A stretch of DNA of 64,000 bases from the NCBI GenBank assembly GCA_021307315.1, contig JAJSPD010000067.1, forward strand, positions 186,001 to 250,000, written 5' to 3'. The position numbers and the translations under genes were made by a program. Below, piece by piece: positions 44,886-56,330 of this stretch (position 1 is the first letter of the stretch; every line of letters starts with the position of its first letter). Origin of the DNA: Bisporella sp. PMI_857. Its lineage: Eukaryota; Ascomycota; Leotiomycetes; Helotiales; Helotiaceae. The notes below the pieces were generated by a model. The model saw only the letters and a program-made list of their open reading frames with translations, was not told where the DNA came from and ran no database searches.

Positions 44886-45250
44886 ATGCCTCGCGGAAAG
44901 GTCGATTTCAAGCCATATAAAGACCAAATTATATAGCTATATTTCAACGATATTAGCATGGAAAAGGTTTGTCGACGTTTGCGCGCCGAACGCAATATTG
45001 ACGTGAAAAGAGATACTATATTTCGTTAGTTTAAGGAATGAAATATTCGGAAGCGTTATACAGCCAAGGACACTTTAGAACTACGCTAAAGGATACTGTA
45101 TTTGATCAAAGACGTCGGCTTGTCGGACACTGAAATAGTGACTGTATTGAAGAAGGAAGGGTTCGAAGTTGAGTGCCGAATGTTCTTAATAATACGTCAG
45201 GAAATGAAGCCTCGTCTACGGCTATTAAAAGGACAATGGAGTTAGCAGTA
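44886..45250 (+). pseudogene. Helix-turn-helix/Clr5-like N-terminal fragment with RIP-type stops
   Basis: From ATG 44886: MPRGKVDFKPYKDQII, then LYFNDISMEKVCRRLRAE, TAKDTLELR and EIVTVLKKEGFEVECRMF. This resembles the two-HTH N-terminal region common in Pezizomycotina proteins that precede an integrase-core or Clr5-type domain. Stops fall at DQII-TAG, IFR-TAG, FKE-TGA and LELR-TAA, where Gln, Gln, Trp and Gln are expected. Only the N-terminal part remains. Confidence 0.5.
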
Positions 45251-45363
45251 GGCAAATTGAGAGAGAGATTTGAGAAGGATATCAATGGAAGTAGAGATCT
45301 CGCAATACACGGGGTTAGACTAGAATCTCTATTTCGCTAGTAAAACCACTTTACCGCTCTGCA

Positions 45364-46010
45364 ATGCCTGAATTAGTGATCACTGTAATCGGCGGCGTCA
45401 CAGCAATCGTTACGAACATCTGGGGGTGAGCCAAGATCTCTGCAACCTCACCGAAAGCATCAAAAACGCACCGCGACTTGTCCGAATCATTTTAATAGAT
45501 TTAAATGGCCTGTGTGCTGTTCTCGGCGCTTTACAAGGCTCGATTTCTAATGTGGACAGCAATCGATTGTGGCCAGACTTGATACTAGTCTTTGAAAGCT
45601 TACATGTTGATCCGGATAACTGCTGTTCGGTTTTGACAATGGTTATACGGTATACGAAAGTTTCTGGGGAGCTAAGTATAGGCAAATGGGTAGCTCATTG
45701 CTGGCAGTTTAAGAAGAAAGATGTCAAAGAATCAAAAGAGTATCTAGCTGCGTATAAGACGATAGTGAATTTAACTTTAGCCACCGTAAACTTGTTGGCT
45801 ATTTTCTTGTCCGAGCTTAATATCGGTTGAAATCAACGCAGCTACAGTGTAAAGTCGCAAAGTTTCTATGCGGGCCATAGGACCGAAACTGAAATTAGGA
45901 CTATGCGCATTCATTTAGATAAACTGGCATGGATTATGAAAATGTAAAGGATAGTACTGGTGCTGACCATAGATTTTGCTTCAGTTAAGACGCCTACCGA
46001 AGATAGCCTC
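45364..46010 (+). pseudogene. HeLo-like N-terminal domain of an NLR/STAND-type protein, broken
   Basis: It begins MPELVITVIGGVTAIV and, after a one-base frame change near 45424, continues VSQDLCNLTESIKNAPRL, IDLNGLCAVLGALQGSI and SGELSIGKWVAHCWQFKKKD, to 45830. Further remnants include RTMRIHLDKLAWIMK. This is the helical N-terminal domain (Helo_like_N type) that precedes NACHT or ankyrin regions in fungal NLR-like proteins. No nucleotide-binding domain follows. The minus-strand ankyrin fragment about 0.6 kb away is not in the same orientation. Confidence 0.6.
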
Positions 46011-47099
46011 TCCAAAAGCTTCTCGATATAGCCGAGTCGGTGTTCTCTGGTTCTTTTCCTGGTTCACCGAAGCTATCAACTATCGATGAAGTCAGGTTTC
46101 ACTATCTATCCTTTTATTGTTTTAGGAAGAGTCGAGAATTTCTCGCCAGGGTGACCTGAATAATAGTAAGCTTTTACCTGCTTTACCGTATGAAATAAGC
46201 CATCCTGTTTGTAGCATAGTCCTTTCCGTAACAGTGGAGAGGCAGATCAGCAACATATTGCTTACTACAGGCCCCAGCGGTGGCCCACATCACACTCTAG
46301 GACCAAACCAGCAATCCTGCGCCGCAAACAGCAAGCTAGCCTCAATCTACCGGATGTCGCAAAAGACCCCGACGAAGATCCTAATAATCCGTTCTATCGA
46401 CCTCGGTCTCTGATTGAAAGGAAAAAAAGCATTTTTCTTGTTTAAATAATATGATAGTTGAAAGATAGCTTACTATCCGACACGGGTAGTATAGAAATAG
46501 AGGCTTCACCAACTATTTATAGTGGCCGACCTAAGCTTGCGCAAGCCACTGGCAACTCCGATTCAAAAACCAGACATCGAGCTGGAACCTTTAGAAGGAT
46601 GTAACCCCTACTTTGATGGCTTTTGCTTTTCTACTATTTTCGAAATTTCAAGGCTCGCTTAAGTTACTAAGGCACAGCTTGAAATTCGGATCTTTCTCTA
46701 GTTTATGCGGCTTTTTAATAGCTATGTCGACTTTATTATCGGATTATAGCCTCGGTATCTCTAACAACAGAGTACTTATATTGCTCATTTGTTTACTGAA
46801 AATTTATTTCAAGTTTTGGTACCTGAACCTTTTTCCCCTACGTTCCCTACCTATAAGAGCACCCCCATTTTCGTTGGAGCTTCTTTTATAGGTTCCCCTA
46901 AGACTTTAAACGGTGCCCTGTTGCTGCATGTTAAATATGGTCCCGCTTAATTGGCTATCTCGTACGGTCAACCCCGAAGCCTAGATCTCGCCAATTCCTG
47001 GGCACATCGAACGAGACCTTAGCCTCTCGTTATTATAACTTCCACAAACCGCTCAACGAAAGTAAGAATGCGAGTATAGCTTCCTTATGTACCTAAAGA
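46011..47099. other. Decayed sequence, no gene seen
   Basis: Short coding-like pieces occur (for example 46310-46420, LNLPDVAKDPDEDPNNPFYR) and may be the tail of the NLR-type relic. No continuous frame is supported. Confidence 0.4.
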
Positions 47100-47657
47100 C
47101 TAATCACATAACACTGAAGACTCTCGTGACCAAATCAAAAGGCCAGAGCTGGGAGGCTTACTTCTGCTATCTACCGCATTATCCTTCACATCAGCACCCG
47201 ACTCCTTTGCTCGCAACGCAAGAAAAGACATCTTATCCCCTCGCGTCCTGTAAAGCCGTACCAGGATCATCCTTGGCTCTGATCTCTCTAGTTCACTCAA
47301 GCATCCAAACATCGATTTCTTGACCCGAAACCAGCAATTGACCAGCATGCAGTCCTCCCAAATCGGACACGAATAAGTGCCGGCAAAAATGAAATTCTGT
47401 ATGATGATATCGAGCGCTAAGTGCGCGGAAGGGAGGCGGAAGGGGTTAAGGAAATAGAGGTTGAGTTCGAGGAAGCGCCGCACGACTATGCGTGGTTGGA
47501 GACAACCGATCCGACGAAATGCGATGCCCTTCTGGAAGGGCTTTCGAGAAGAGAGAGGGCAAATTTGCGTTCGAGGCTGTTGAACAGATTGGCAAGGTGA
47601 TTGTGAGAAGAGTACATAAGACATAGAAGACAATTTACAAGAAAGTTTAGATTGCAA
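47100..47657 (-). CDS. Hypothetical open reading frame, unrecognised
   Basis: A 185-codon minus-strand frame containing CLQPRIVVRRFLELNLYFLNPFRLPSAHLALD-like sequence (quoted in part: RFLELNLYFLNPFRLPSA) and SMFGCLSELERSEPRMILVR. The composition looks protein-like, but I recognise no domain, the start codon is uncertain, and it lies among decayed genes. It may be the remnant of a larger gene or chance. Confidence 0.22.
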   Translation of the reverse strand: MQSKLSCKLSSMSYVLFSQSPCQSVQQPRTQICPLSSRKPFQKGIAFRRIGCLQPRIVVRRFLELNLYFLNPFRLPSAHLALDIIIQNFIFAGTYSCPIWEDCMLVNCWFRVKKSMFGCLSELERSEPRMILVRLYRTRGDKMSFLALRAKESGADVKDNAVDSRSKPPSSGLLIWSRESSVLCD

Positions 47658-48659
47658 TTAGCAGAATATCAATAACCAAGACTTCTTCGATTTGAAGGCG
47701 GCTGCATCAACGACTACGTCACCGAAATTTAGACATGGTATACTGCCAAATCAACTGTTATTGGATCAGCGTTCACTATGGACACCTTGTCATAGGACAT
47801 TGACCTAGCTGAAGGCACACGTAGACGAATGCCCGGGTTAGCGGTCGAGCTATTCAGGATGTTGCCCCCCACAATGCCGTGTCAAAATTATAGAAGCGAT
47901 GCAAGACGTCGTATGCCCGGCATGTCTTTTGGAAGCAAAGTCTGGTAGCTCCTTCGCGCTACCAGCTTCCTAATCTTGCCTTGGTGAGTGTCACATGATC
48001 ATGGAGCCCTCTGACGAAAGAAGTATTTTCGTCGGTAGATATAATCCTGAAGAAAACAGTTTCGAAAGGAGTACCTTATTAGGAGGAGAAAGTTTATAGC
48101 TGACAGCTGGGGAAGACAATGTCAAGATTTGTCAGAAATGTGTTCTATTAAGCAGGGGATCTATTAGAGGATCTGTGAGAGTATCACGGCGATAAATTAC
48201 ACAGGTTTGTAAGAGCGTTACAGATGATGATATTATCTACAGTTGTGAGCCGTAAATGAGAAGTGATTTCTAGCTCCTTGGCCTTTCTTACGTAAGCCGA
48301 TTCCTGACACTCCCTCAGGCGTCGTAGTATATCCAATAGTATAGAAAATCATGTTATTGTAGTTCCATACAACCTCTATAGCGCCATTCCCATCCTTAGG
48401 CCTCATTAACTCCCGTAACGTATCGCTATACGCAGTATCTACGTCTCCTTTATTTAGGAAGTTCAATACTCATCAGCCTGCAGCTGAAGCACGGTACAGA
48501 AGTACTTCTAGGTGTTCCATTCCTCTGAATTGAAATATTGTATTGGCTTTCTATTGCTGTTCCTTGGCATGTGATCTTTTGCTTCTTCGTGGTTTTGGTC
48601 TTTTTGCCTTTAGAGTTCCTAGTTCGTATATGAATCTCTTGAATTGATCAATTGGCAAT
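47658..48659. other. Decayed sequence, one short unassigned frame
   Basis: A 77-codon minus-strand frame (48233-48466) contains EVVWNYNNMIFYTIGYTTT and GVSGIGLRKKGQGARNH but has no recognised family. A piece of it (48270-48330) recurs inverted inside the LTR-like repeat that follows. Confidence 0.4.
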
Positions 48660-48978
48660 TGTCACGACACGCGCTGTGAATCTACAGATACAGAGGGCAA
48701 CGGTGGTATCATACGAGAATCTATAGCTGAGGAAGGAAGAGGAGCTCGAGGAGAGCAGGCTATATATACATGAGGCGCTCCGAGAGTGTCAGGAATTGGC
48801 TTACGTAATAGGCCAAGAAACTAGAAATCTTACATGTCTACAACGTAGATATAGATCATACAATACAAGCACACAACAACCCGTATTCTATCGACGTGAT
48901 ACCACTATTAATCTTATATTTCTGACAGAGAGCTCGGCTAATATAGGTCACGTGTGCTTGGGAGCACGGGACGTGACA
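48660..48978. repeat. Solo LTR-like copy of the 57-63 kb Ty3/gypsy family, with an insert
   Basis: It begins TGTCACGACACGCGCTGTGA and ends GCACGGGACGTGACA, matching the 174-bp LTRs at 57187 and 63152 in both halves, with substitutions. About 145 bp are added between the CATGAGGCGCTCCGAG and GAGCTCGGCTAATATAGG parts. No element body adjoins it and no target duplication is visible. Confidence 0.75.
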
Positions 48979-48990
48979 CTGACTATATAA

Positions 48991-49446
48991 CTAAGCCTCA
49001 ATTCTTTTTTTTTCGGCCTTTCCAAAAACTATTCTTTTTTTTTTGTGTGCAGACTTAAGCCAAAGCTTTCGACGAGCGCGTTTGCAAGCTTTGTTGTACT
49101 TTTTGAAGGTTTTTCGGACGAGCTTTCTAGAGAGTTGCTTCTTCGATTTAAAAAGTGTTGCAAGTGCAGCTAGACATGCTTTAGTATCAGTAGTAGCATA
49201 GCGTACTAGCTTTCTTTCAGCTTGAACAGTAAGTTTAGGCTTAATTCCAGGCCTAGTTTTGTTCTTAAAACGGTCGGTGCCAGTACTAGCTTTTGCTCTT
49301 GTAATAATATTGTGGCAGGTAGTGCGAGGTAGGTTTTCAAGACGTTCGATAGCACTGATGGTTTTGCCAGCTAAATACCAGGTCTATATTGCTCTTCGCT
49401 GTTTTATAGTAGTTTCTCGACGCGAGGTTTTGGGCTTGGAAGGCAT
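48991..49446 (-). pseudogene. Tc1/mariner-type transposase N-terminal fragment
   Basis: From ATG 49446 the frame reads MPSKPKTSRRETTIKQRRAI, a TAG at 49384-49386 (Gln expected), then TWYLAGKTISAIERLENLPR, RFKNKTRPGIKPKLT and KLVRKTFKKYNKACKRARRK, ending KKRIVFGKAEKKR. This is the double-HTH DNA-binding part of a fungal Tc1/mariner transposase: a first HTH, a GRPRKL-like linker and a second HTH. The DDE catalytic domain is gone; the fragment stops next to the LTR-like repeat, which may have replaced it. Confidence 0.72.
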
Positions 49447-49559
49447 GTTTGTAGAATTGAAGGAATAGAAAGAATAGAGCAGGTTATATGGGCAAAGAAA
49501 GGAGATGGTGGGGTTGTCCCGATTGGGATTTTAATCTCGATAAAATGTCGATCACTTCC

Positions 49560-50568
49560 GACACGTGATTGTACCAACTCCTGCCAGAGTTCCAATGGCC
49601 GTTGTTCAGCGTCATGAAACCTGCGTGCCAGGCCTAAGGACGGACTGTTCCGTACCTCATATCCGCGTTCGGATAAAACTGGGACTTACACTCCCATATG
49701 AGCTCAGATGGCGCGAAGTTCAGCACCCGAGTAGAGAGAGCAGATTCTTGCCATATCCAGCCCTACAAGGTTACCGTTGTTAGTTACTTGATTCGAGCAT
49801 TAAGAGTATTTGCAGAACAGACCCTTTCTACCAAATGTCCTTCGGCTCCCCAGCACCGAACGTGCACAAACGAATCTTCATCTTCTCCAAACTGGAAACT
49901 GGCTGGTTCATAACATTCATCCCGAGGTTGTAAGAAGGACTCCCTAGTATCTGCAGAAGACGACGCAGAGATGGTGAAGTATGCGTTTGCGTAGTAGGCA
50001 CCCATCTTCGGAAACTCCTCTTCCTTATCATCATCGTCGCCCTGAATCAGACACAGCGTGTCCATCCACAAGTATCGGAGGCCCAAAGTTCGAGTCACTT
50101 TAATCGCATCAAGTAATACTCCAGGCATACTCTCCTTACCGATACCCGTTGAATAATGCCAATTTTTGGAGGCTTTCGTCGTCTTAAGCATCGGAACATT
50201 TTTGTCGCACCAGCGATGGCTCACAGTCGCGTATCTCTGGTCGCCTCCACCCAAGCTGTCGGAATTGACGAGTTTAACCATATATCTATCGCTAGGACCA
50301 AGATCCAGCAGACGTTTTGGAAGGGACGCTGATTATCTTGGGTGCATTGGGGATGGTTGTTGACGCAGTTATTGATTTGGTCCTTAAAGAACTGGAAGCT
50401 GTGGTCCAATTCTTGTTCAGTATCTTCAAGGGCACAAAGGTTGGGCCAATTTGATACCACCTCGTCTATTTGTATGTCACGTAAGCATAGTACACAGATA
50501 GGAGGAGAGTGCATAATTACCCGCAGGGCTGTACAGCAGTATAGGCATATATGATACTTCCTTCGCAC
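49560..50568 (-). pseudogene. HET-domain gene remnant
   Basis: On the minus strand: CVNNHPQCTQDNQRPF, then after a frame change near 50325 the motifs RYATVSHRWCD, GVLLDAIKVTRTLGLRYLWM, DTLCLIQGDDDDKEEEFPKM and GAYYANAYFTISASSS. These are the core blocks of the fungal heterokaryon-incompatibility (HET) domain. Downstream the frame ends at 49784, although STRVLNFAPSELIWECKSQF is still readable in another frame, followed by an in-frame TAG. At least two lesions and a lost C-terminus make it non-functional. A separate intact HET gene lies at 52.9-55.5 kb; the two are not closely similar. Confidence 0.82.
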
Positions 50569-50885
50569 CTATCCCTTCTCTGAAATGGATTTCTACTGGT
50601 TTACTCGATTCGATAAGTACAGAAGCGGACGGGAGACTGAATGAACTCCCTCCATACTATACCACGGTTTATTTTTGGATTCTAGCAATAGGCATGGATT
50701 ACAAAAAATATTTCCACATTCCACAAAAATTCCTTGCGATGCCACCTAAGTGATGCAGAAAGCAAAATAAGCAACAGGGAGAATATGGTAATAACACTTA
50801 ATAGTTCTTAATAACAAGCTCTATTGCATAGTTCAGTAGGAGGTATGAAAAATAAATTAGCAAAATCAATCTGGGTCTGCTTCGA

Positions 50886-51514
50886 CTACTCATCATCTTC
50901 CTCGTCCGTTGTATCCTCGCCCCTTTCTTCATCTTCTCCTTCTAGATCGTTCTCCTCATCTTCCTCCACCCTTTCTATAAGGTCAGACGAGGAAGCGCGG
51001 ACTAATTCCCAGTGTTCGCCATGTCCACCATAGGGGATCGTGCAATGTACATTTATACCGTTATCACTTTGCAAAGTTCCTGAGCTACAAGAGAGCGTAA
51101 CAAACGTCCTATCCAATGGCTGAGGTTAGTATATAGTCGATTTACTGAAACTTCTTATGGAAGAAAGACCTACTTATTTCCTGATTGCCCTACGGTATTT
51201 ATGTACCAAACTTGGTAATCGCTGTCAAATGCATCACCACTCAGCTTCCCACGGGTAAAAACGCCGCCACCCAAGCTAGAAGACAAATACAACTCCGGAT
51301 CAGGGCCCATCGAAGCATCCGCTATTACTTTAAAAGCAACAGTGGTATTGTTGTCTAGCGTCCAAATTTTCCAGGCGTCACTTGGCTCTCGTCTGTTTTC
51401 TGAGTCGCCAATTTCAACGGGGTCCTCCATTTGATTTCCAGGGCGCAGAACCATTCCGGTCTTCCGATTGAGGATAATATAATCTGAACCATCGGTAATG
51501 CGAAAACCAGTCAT
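50886..51514 (-). CDS. Small beta-trefoil (ricin B-like) protein with acidic tail (2 exons)
   Basis: Exon 1 is 51174-51514 and exon 2 is 50886-51108. The 65-bp intron (GTAGGT...GGATAG) joins VGQSGN to KTFVTLSC. The 187-aa product has repeated blocks typical of ricin B-like lectin folds: DYIILNRKTGMVLRPGN, DAWKIWTLDN, ELYLSSSLGGG, YQVWYINTVG and HGEHWELVRA, each with a Trp near the end. No signal peptide is evident, so it is probably cytosolic. The last 30 residues are almost all Asp/Glu (RVEEDEENDLEGEDEE). Ligand and role are unknown; fungal proteins of this fold often bind sugars. An alternative acceptor six bases after a CTAAC site would shift the frame, so I chose the in-frame one. Confidence 0.5.
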
Positions 51515-52870
51515 TGTGTGAGCTTAGAGGTTTTAATATTTGTGCTTTTATTTTGAACAAAATGCTGATGAGATGAGTCGGATAACTAAGTTTTGCCTAG
51601 CAAGCTCGACCTATATATATTTAGCGGCACAGACATATCCAGCATCGCTAGTTAGCTGAAACTGAACAAGACCGACTGCAGTGAGCCCCCCAAAATATGC
51701 CTTGGGCTTAAGCACTGTGTAATGTTGCGAGGAAGAGAATTCAGCCGTAGTTACTTTAGTACTATTGGATGAAGCTTTCTCCATTCAGATGCGTATAAGT
51801 AAAAGCAGCATTTTGGTTCGCCACCAAAATTCTTTGTAAATGCTTTAACTTACAGTCTGAGACAGATGGCATACACAGCCTGAAGCTCGGCAGAGATTGA
51901 GCTGTTAACTTCCAATTATTGACGCCACGTTACAGCTGCGGGCTGGCCCGTATATACATTCCGTAATTGATTGCATTTTGGCTCACAATTCATTAAGACT
52001 TGATTCTCTTGAGCACATTTTCGTTTAACTTTCAAAACGCATGCTTAAACAAAATTAATGTGCAGGTTCCTAAAACAAAATGGAGGAAATGGAAAATGCT
52101 GGTATGAGACATTTTAGGCGCCTTCTAGCCTCCAAGTGACAGCAAGAACAGGGCTGACTAGCGGGAAGAGTATTGCGCACGCCACTACATGCTTCGCTGT
52201 TATTTTTTCGTGTCGCGCATTTTTTATCTGGAGCCTATTGACCTTCTCTCTTGCTCTTATTGGCGCAAGCAAGTGATAGCTTTCAACGGAGAGCATCTGA
52301 TTGGCGCTGGGAGGTTACGCAACATTTCAGCTCATCACCGAGTATAAATAGATGCGCCACGATAATGCATTTTCCTCTTTCAAACTCTCTTGTAGGAAAG
52401 GCATATTTTCTCGTATTACTTGCCAACACATAGTTTGTCGTTTAGGTGGTGCTCCAGTAAAAATGCGGTCACACAGCAGCTGAGCATATAGAATCATAAT
52501 CCAGTCTACAATTTTAGGGGTCAAGGTGCAGTTTGCTTGTTTAGTAGCATGATTTTCTACAGTAAGTCAGTGCCACTCAAGTCACCAACTGCAGGGGTAT
52601 CACGGCTGCCTCAACTAGAATAACAATAGAGAGCTCATTGGAGCCAAATTTTCTTGTCTATTTGAGAATAGTTTTCCAACCATGCGACGTGAAATTGGAA
52701 GCAGTCTAGCGGATTGGTACTATAATGTGAAAGCATAAAAGTACAGCCTCGTAGTCTTCTTCCTTATTGTACTCTGCCAGTTTGTAAGAGATTTATTAGT
52801 ATTTCCCAAAAAAAAATTCAAAAAAAAAAAAAATTAATTCACCACTTGGGACTCATTTAAGCAATATTTA
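51515..52870. other. Divergent intergenic region, probable promoters of two genes
   Basis: Between the beta-trefoil gene (minus) and the HET gene (plus). It includes TATA-like boxes (TATATATATT near 51610; GTATAAATAG near 52340) but no supported coding frame. An A-rich tract at 52805-52840 precedes the HET start codon. Confidence 0.45.
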
Positions 52871-55473
52871 ATGGATCACTTTCCGATTCCCAAAGATGGC
52901 CGACATATTCGAGTACCGAATAAAACAGTTCAGGAATATTCCAAGGGAAACGGCGGGTTTGCTGGCTACCCTGCAAGATGCGGCTGGTCTCCCGAAGACT
53001 TGAAGGGGACGAACAACTTTGGAAACAGATCAGGGAAAGAGGTTGAAGCTTTCTTTCAAACTTGGCTCTATTTTGGCGCTGTTATTGAAGTTCTTGATAT
53101 CGCCGATGTCTCTGCAAGTACTACCGACTTTATAAGTCCATCAAAAAACTTTGTTACGAGCAGGCACCTTCCGGCCAAACTTCGCCGAGTAAAGAAGAAT
53201 GCATCAAAGACCTCTGAAGAGTGGCGAAACCAGTGGCACATGGAAACTTCGGAGATTCTGGGGCAGTTATCAAAATACCTTGGCAATTACTACAATACCT
53301 CGGATATAATCACCGATACCAAAGACACAAAGTGGCCGGTTTCAGAGGAGATATCTATGTCAATAATCGCGCTCGTCTACACTCTAGGTGAGGGAACAGC
53401 AGATTTCTACGGCAAATCGGCTTCTCACAAGCTGCCAACTTCCGCTTTGCTTCGACGCCGGATGATACAGGCCGGTTGGTGTCCGACGGATGTCCAAAGA
53501 ATCGAGAGGGATATGAGCATCGATGGGCATTACTATATCGCAACTCTATCCAAGCCTTTGGGGAACCTCTCTCATAAGAAGTGCACTTCATTAATTTGCA
53601 CATCGAACCTGGTATCCGAAGACGATTACCTTGTAAAGCACACTGACGAATGTTGTACTTGCGAGCACTGTAGGGAAAATCATGTTCAGATTGACTTGGC
53701 GCAGGTTCTTAAAATTATAGACGCGGGGGGCTTTCCTATAGTCTCATGGATCGCGTCTGAGAACCGACTGGATGTGAAAGAATTTAATGCAGAGAAGGGC
53801 AATAAACCGATCTATGTTGCAATATCCCACGTGTAAGATCTCGCCTCCGAAGCCTTGAGATATGTTCTAATATTTTGGTTTCGATGTGCAGCTGGGCAGA
53901 TGGCATGGGAAACCCCAAGACCAACTCTCTACCTCGGTGCCAAATTGTGAGGCTCCAACGCTTGGTTAACAATATTTCATCACAAATCGAATCTCCAGAC
54001 CGCCCAATTTCGTTTTGGATGGATACATTATGCGTCCCTGTTGCGAGTGATCTGAAATCGTATCGAATACTGTCTATCCGCAAAATGAAGGACATCTACA
54101 AGAGTGCTTCCGCAGTTCTTGTTGTCGAATCCCTCATGGTCAGCACCCCTTGGGAGGGCAGTGATTACGATAAAAGCCTTAGCATCTACTTCTCAAATTG
54201 GAATAAGAGACTGTGGACGTTCCAAGAAGGCATGTTCGCGCAGAAGTTGATGCTCCAGTTCGCAGACAGAGCTCTCGACCACAGGGACGACATTAACTTT
54301 CACGAAGAGCACAAAAAGTCCATTAGCCAAGGGCACTGTGTTACTTTTCCCTACCGTGCTACTACCGCCGTCATGTCCGAGTTTGTGATACTTCGGGATT
54401 TCATCGATTTGGGTTTTTTCGGGACTGAGGACTTTCAAGCTTTGGCACCCATGATATCACAGATTCAGCACCGAACAACTAGTAGACTTTCAGACCAGAC
54501 TCTTTGTGCTTGTGTTATTCTAGGTAAAGACCCAGGTCCACTATTCAAAGTCGGTATAGATAAGGACAATAAAGAGCTCAAGGGCGAAGAGTTGGAAGAC
54601 CGCCGTATGGAAACCTTCCTGAAGATGATTGGGAAGTTCCCTCCAAGCGTTATATTTAACAAATGTCCTCGGTTGAAACAGGATGGATTTCGCTGGGCCC
54701 CAAGAACATTCCTAGGGATCCCGAAGAATGGTTTTCTTGAAGATGTTGAAGGCGAAGCTGCAGTATTGACAGATGACCAAGGCCTTGTTGTAAAGTACGC
54801 TGGATTCATCACCAGTGGACTAATCCCCGGTGGTAACCTTGTCCAAACCCTATGTATACTGCCTCAAGAAAAAGGTAGCCCTGTTCAAGTACAGGTTGAG
54901 CTACACCCGAACAACGGTCCTATACAAGATCACGACAATGACAAACAGGAACAGCTGGCAGTAATATTTCGTTATCCATTAGATTTAGGTACCTCAGGTC
55001 GTACTCCAGCATCGCTTGCTTTGCCATCACAGAATGCTGTTGTCGGAATTGTTCAGGCAGTCACGCGAGATGATAAAGGGGGGGTTGAGCACATTCAGAT
55101 CAAGCACAAATTCCTTGCGAGGATCACAACTCTCAATCCGTCAGTTTTCCCTACACGCCCAGGACCGTCAGATGATGACCCTGTCCTATCACTTCTTAAG
55201 CAACTACAAATGGGCCCGCCATTCCCTTCTACGGGCCCGCCGCTCCCTTCTATAGGCCCACTGCTTTCTTCTATGGGCCCACCACTGCCCTCTAGCGGCC
55301 CGATTCCGAATTTTGATAACAAAGATCTTAAACTAAGCGGAAGTGGGTATAAAGAGAAACTAGGCACTATAAAGCATGAGCAAAGCGTTCCTGAGCTCGA
55401 AGGCGAGGTGAAAAAGCAAGCTGAAATTGTTTGCGAGCTTTTGTGTGAGAAAACTCAATGGTATATTTCGTAG
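52871..55473 (+). CDS. HET-domain protein, intact, with a Pro/Gly-rich repeat (2 exons)
   Basis: Exon 1 is 52871-53832 and exon 2 is 53892-55473; the 59-bp intron (GTAAGA...GTGCAG) joins AISHV to WADGMGNP exactly within the HET motif. The product is 847 aa. About 310 residues precede the HET domain and include a Cys-rich CCTCEHCRENH. The HET domain spans about residues 310-450: PIYVAISHVWADGMGNP, FWMDTLCVPVA, IRKMKDIYKSASAVLVVES and RLWTFQEGMFAQKL. A 10-residue repeat of the form GPPLPSxGPL lies near residues 755-790. HET domains act in non-self recognition leading to cell death when incompatible fungal cells fuse; partners here are unknown. Unlike the relic at 50 kb, it has no lesion. Confidence 0.9.
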
Positions 55474-55652
55474 TGGTAAAGAAGAGAATCTCTTCTACCT
55501 GATAATTTTTATACTTTTTTAGCGTTGTGAAGGTGAACGAGCCTTTGAATTGGATGTCAATATTGAAACATATGTTTCAAGACTATAAGCATAGAGAGCT
55601 CTTATACCCCTAGTCCCTGGTCTCCTGTGCTGTTACAAATACTTTATTTTTA

Positions 55653-56321
55653 CGGCAAATATCTCATATACCACCATTTGCCTGTATTATTTCTGAAATA
55701 CCACACTTTTGTTTGGACTCTTTCTCATATACCACTACTTTTTTCTTGGCACCAAAACAGTGGTATATCAGATATACACCTGCAAAATGATGGTATTTCA
55801 GAAAAGAACCTGTTTCACGTTGTATATCTGAAATACCATCATTTTGCAGGTGTATATCTGATTGTAGGAACACCCGGGTTGCAGTAACTACTTATACTTT
55901 AACCTGAGGGCACGCATGCATGTGTTTCATGCGCAATACTCGTTAAGATTAGTGGATAAGTCTTGATTGTTGGTTGATTCTTGATTGTTTTAAGCTCTTT
56001 TTCTAAAGTGTTGAGTAGGATCGAAGTCCCACGTTTCAGGTGCTAGTCACATGATCATAACTATATATAAATGGCTACTAACAATAAATAGAACTGGGAT
56101 ATGAAGCAAATTGAGTATTTAAGGTATTACTATAGATAGCTTTCAAAAAAGTACCATGTTTTCTGATATACTATTGTTTTACGTGCTTATATCTTATATA
56201 CTATTGCTTTACGTGCTTTTATCTCATATACCACAAGTGTGGTATATGAGAAAGAGTCCAAACAAAAGTGTGGTATTTCAGAAATAATACAGGCAAATGG
56301 TGGTATATGAGATATTTGCCG
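55653..56321. mobile_element. MULE-derived MITE, 669 bp, with 9-bp target duplication
   Basis: The ends are CGGCAAATATCTCATATACC and its inverted copy, flanked by TTATTTTTA on both sides (55644-55652 and 56322-56330). The inverted repeats extend for about 80 bp (GTATTATTTCTGAAATACCAC, then GGACTCTTTCTCATATACC). Inside, 56030-56089 matches the sequence just beyond the transposase stop in MULE A and B (GTCACATGATCATAACTA, AAATGGCTACTAACA), so the MITE is a deletion derivative of a related MULE. Confidence 0.92.
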
Positions 56322-56330
56322 TTATTTTTA

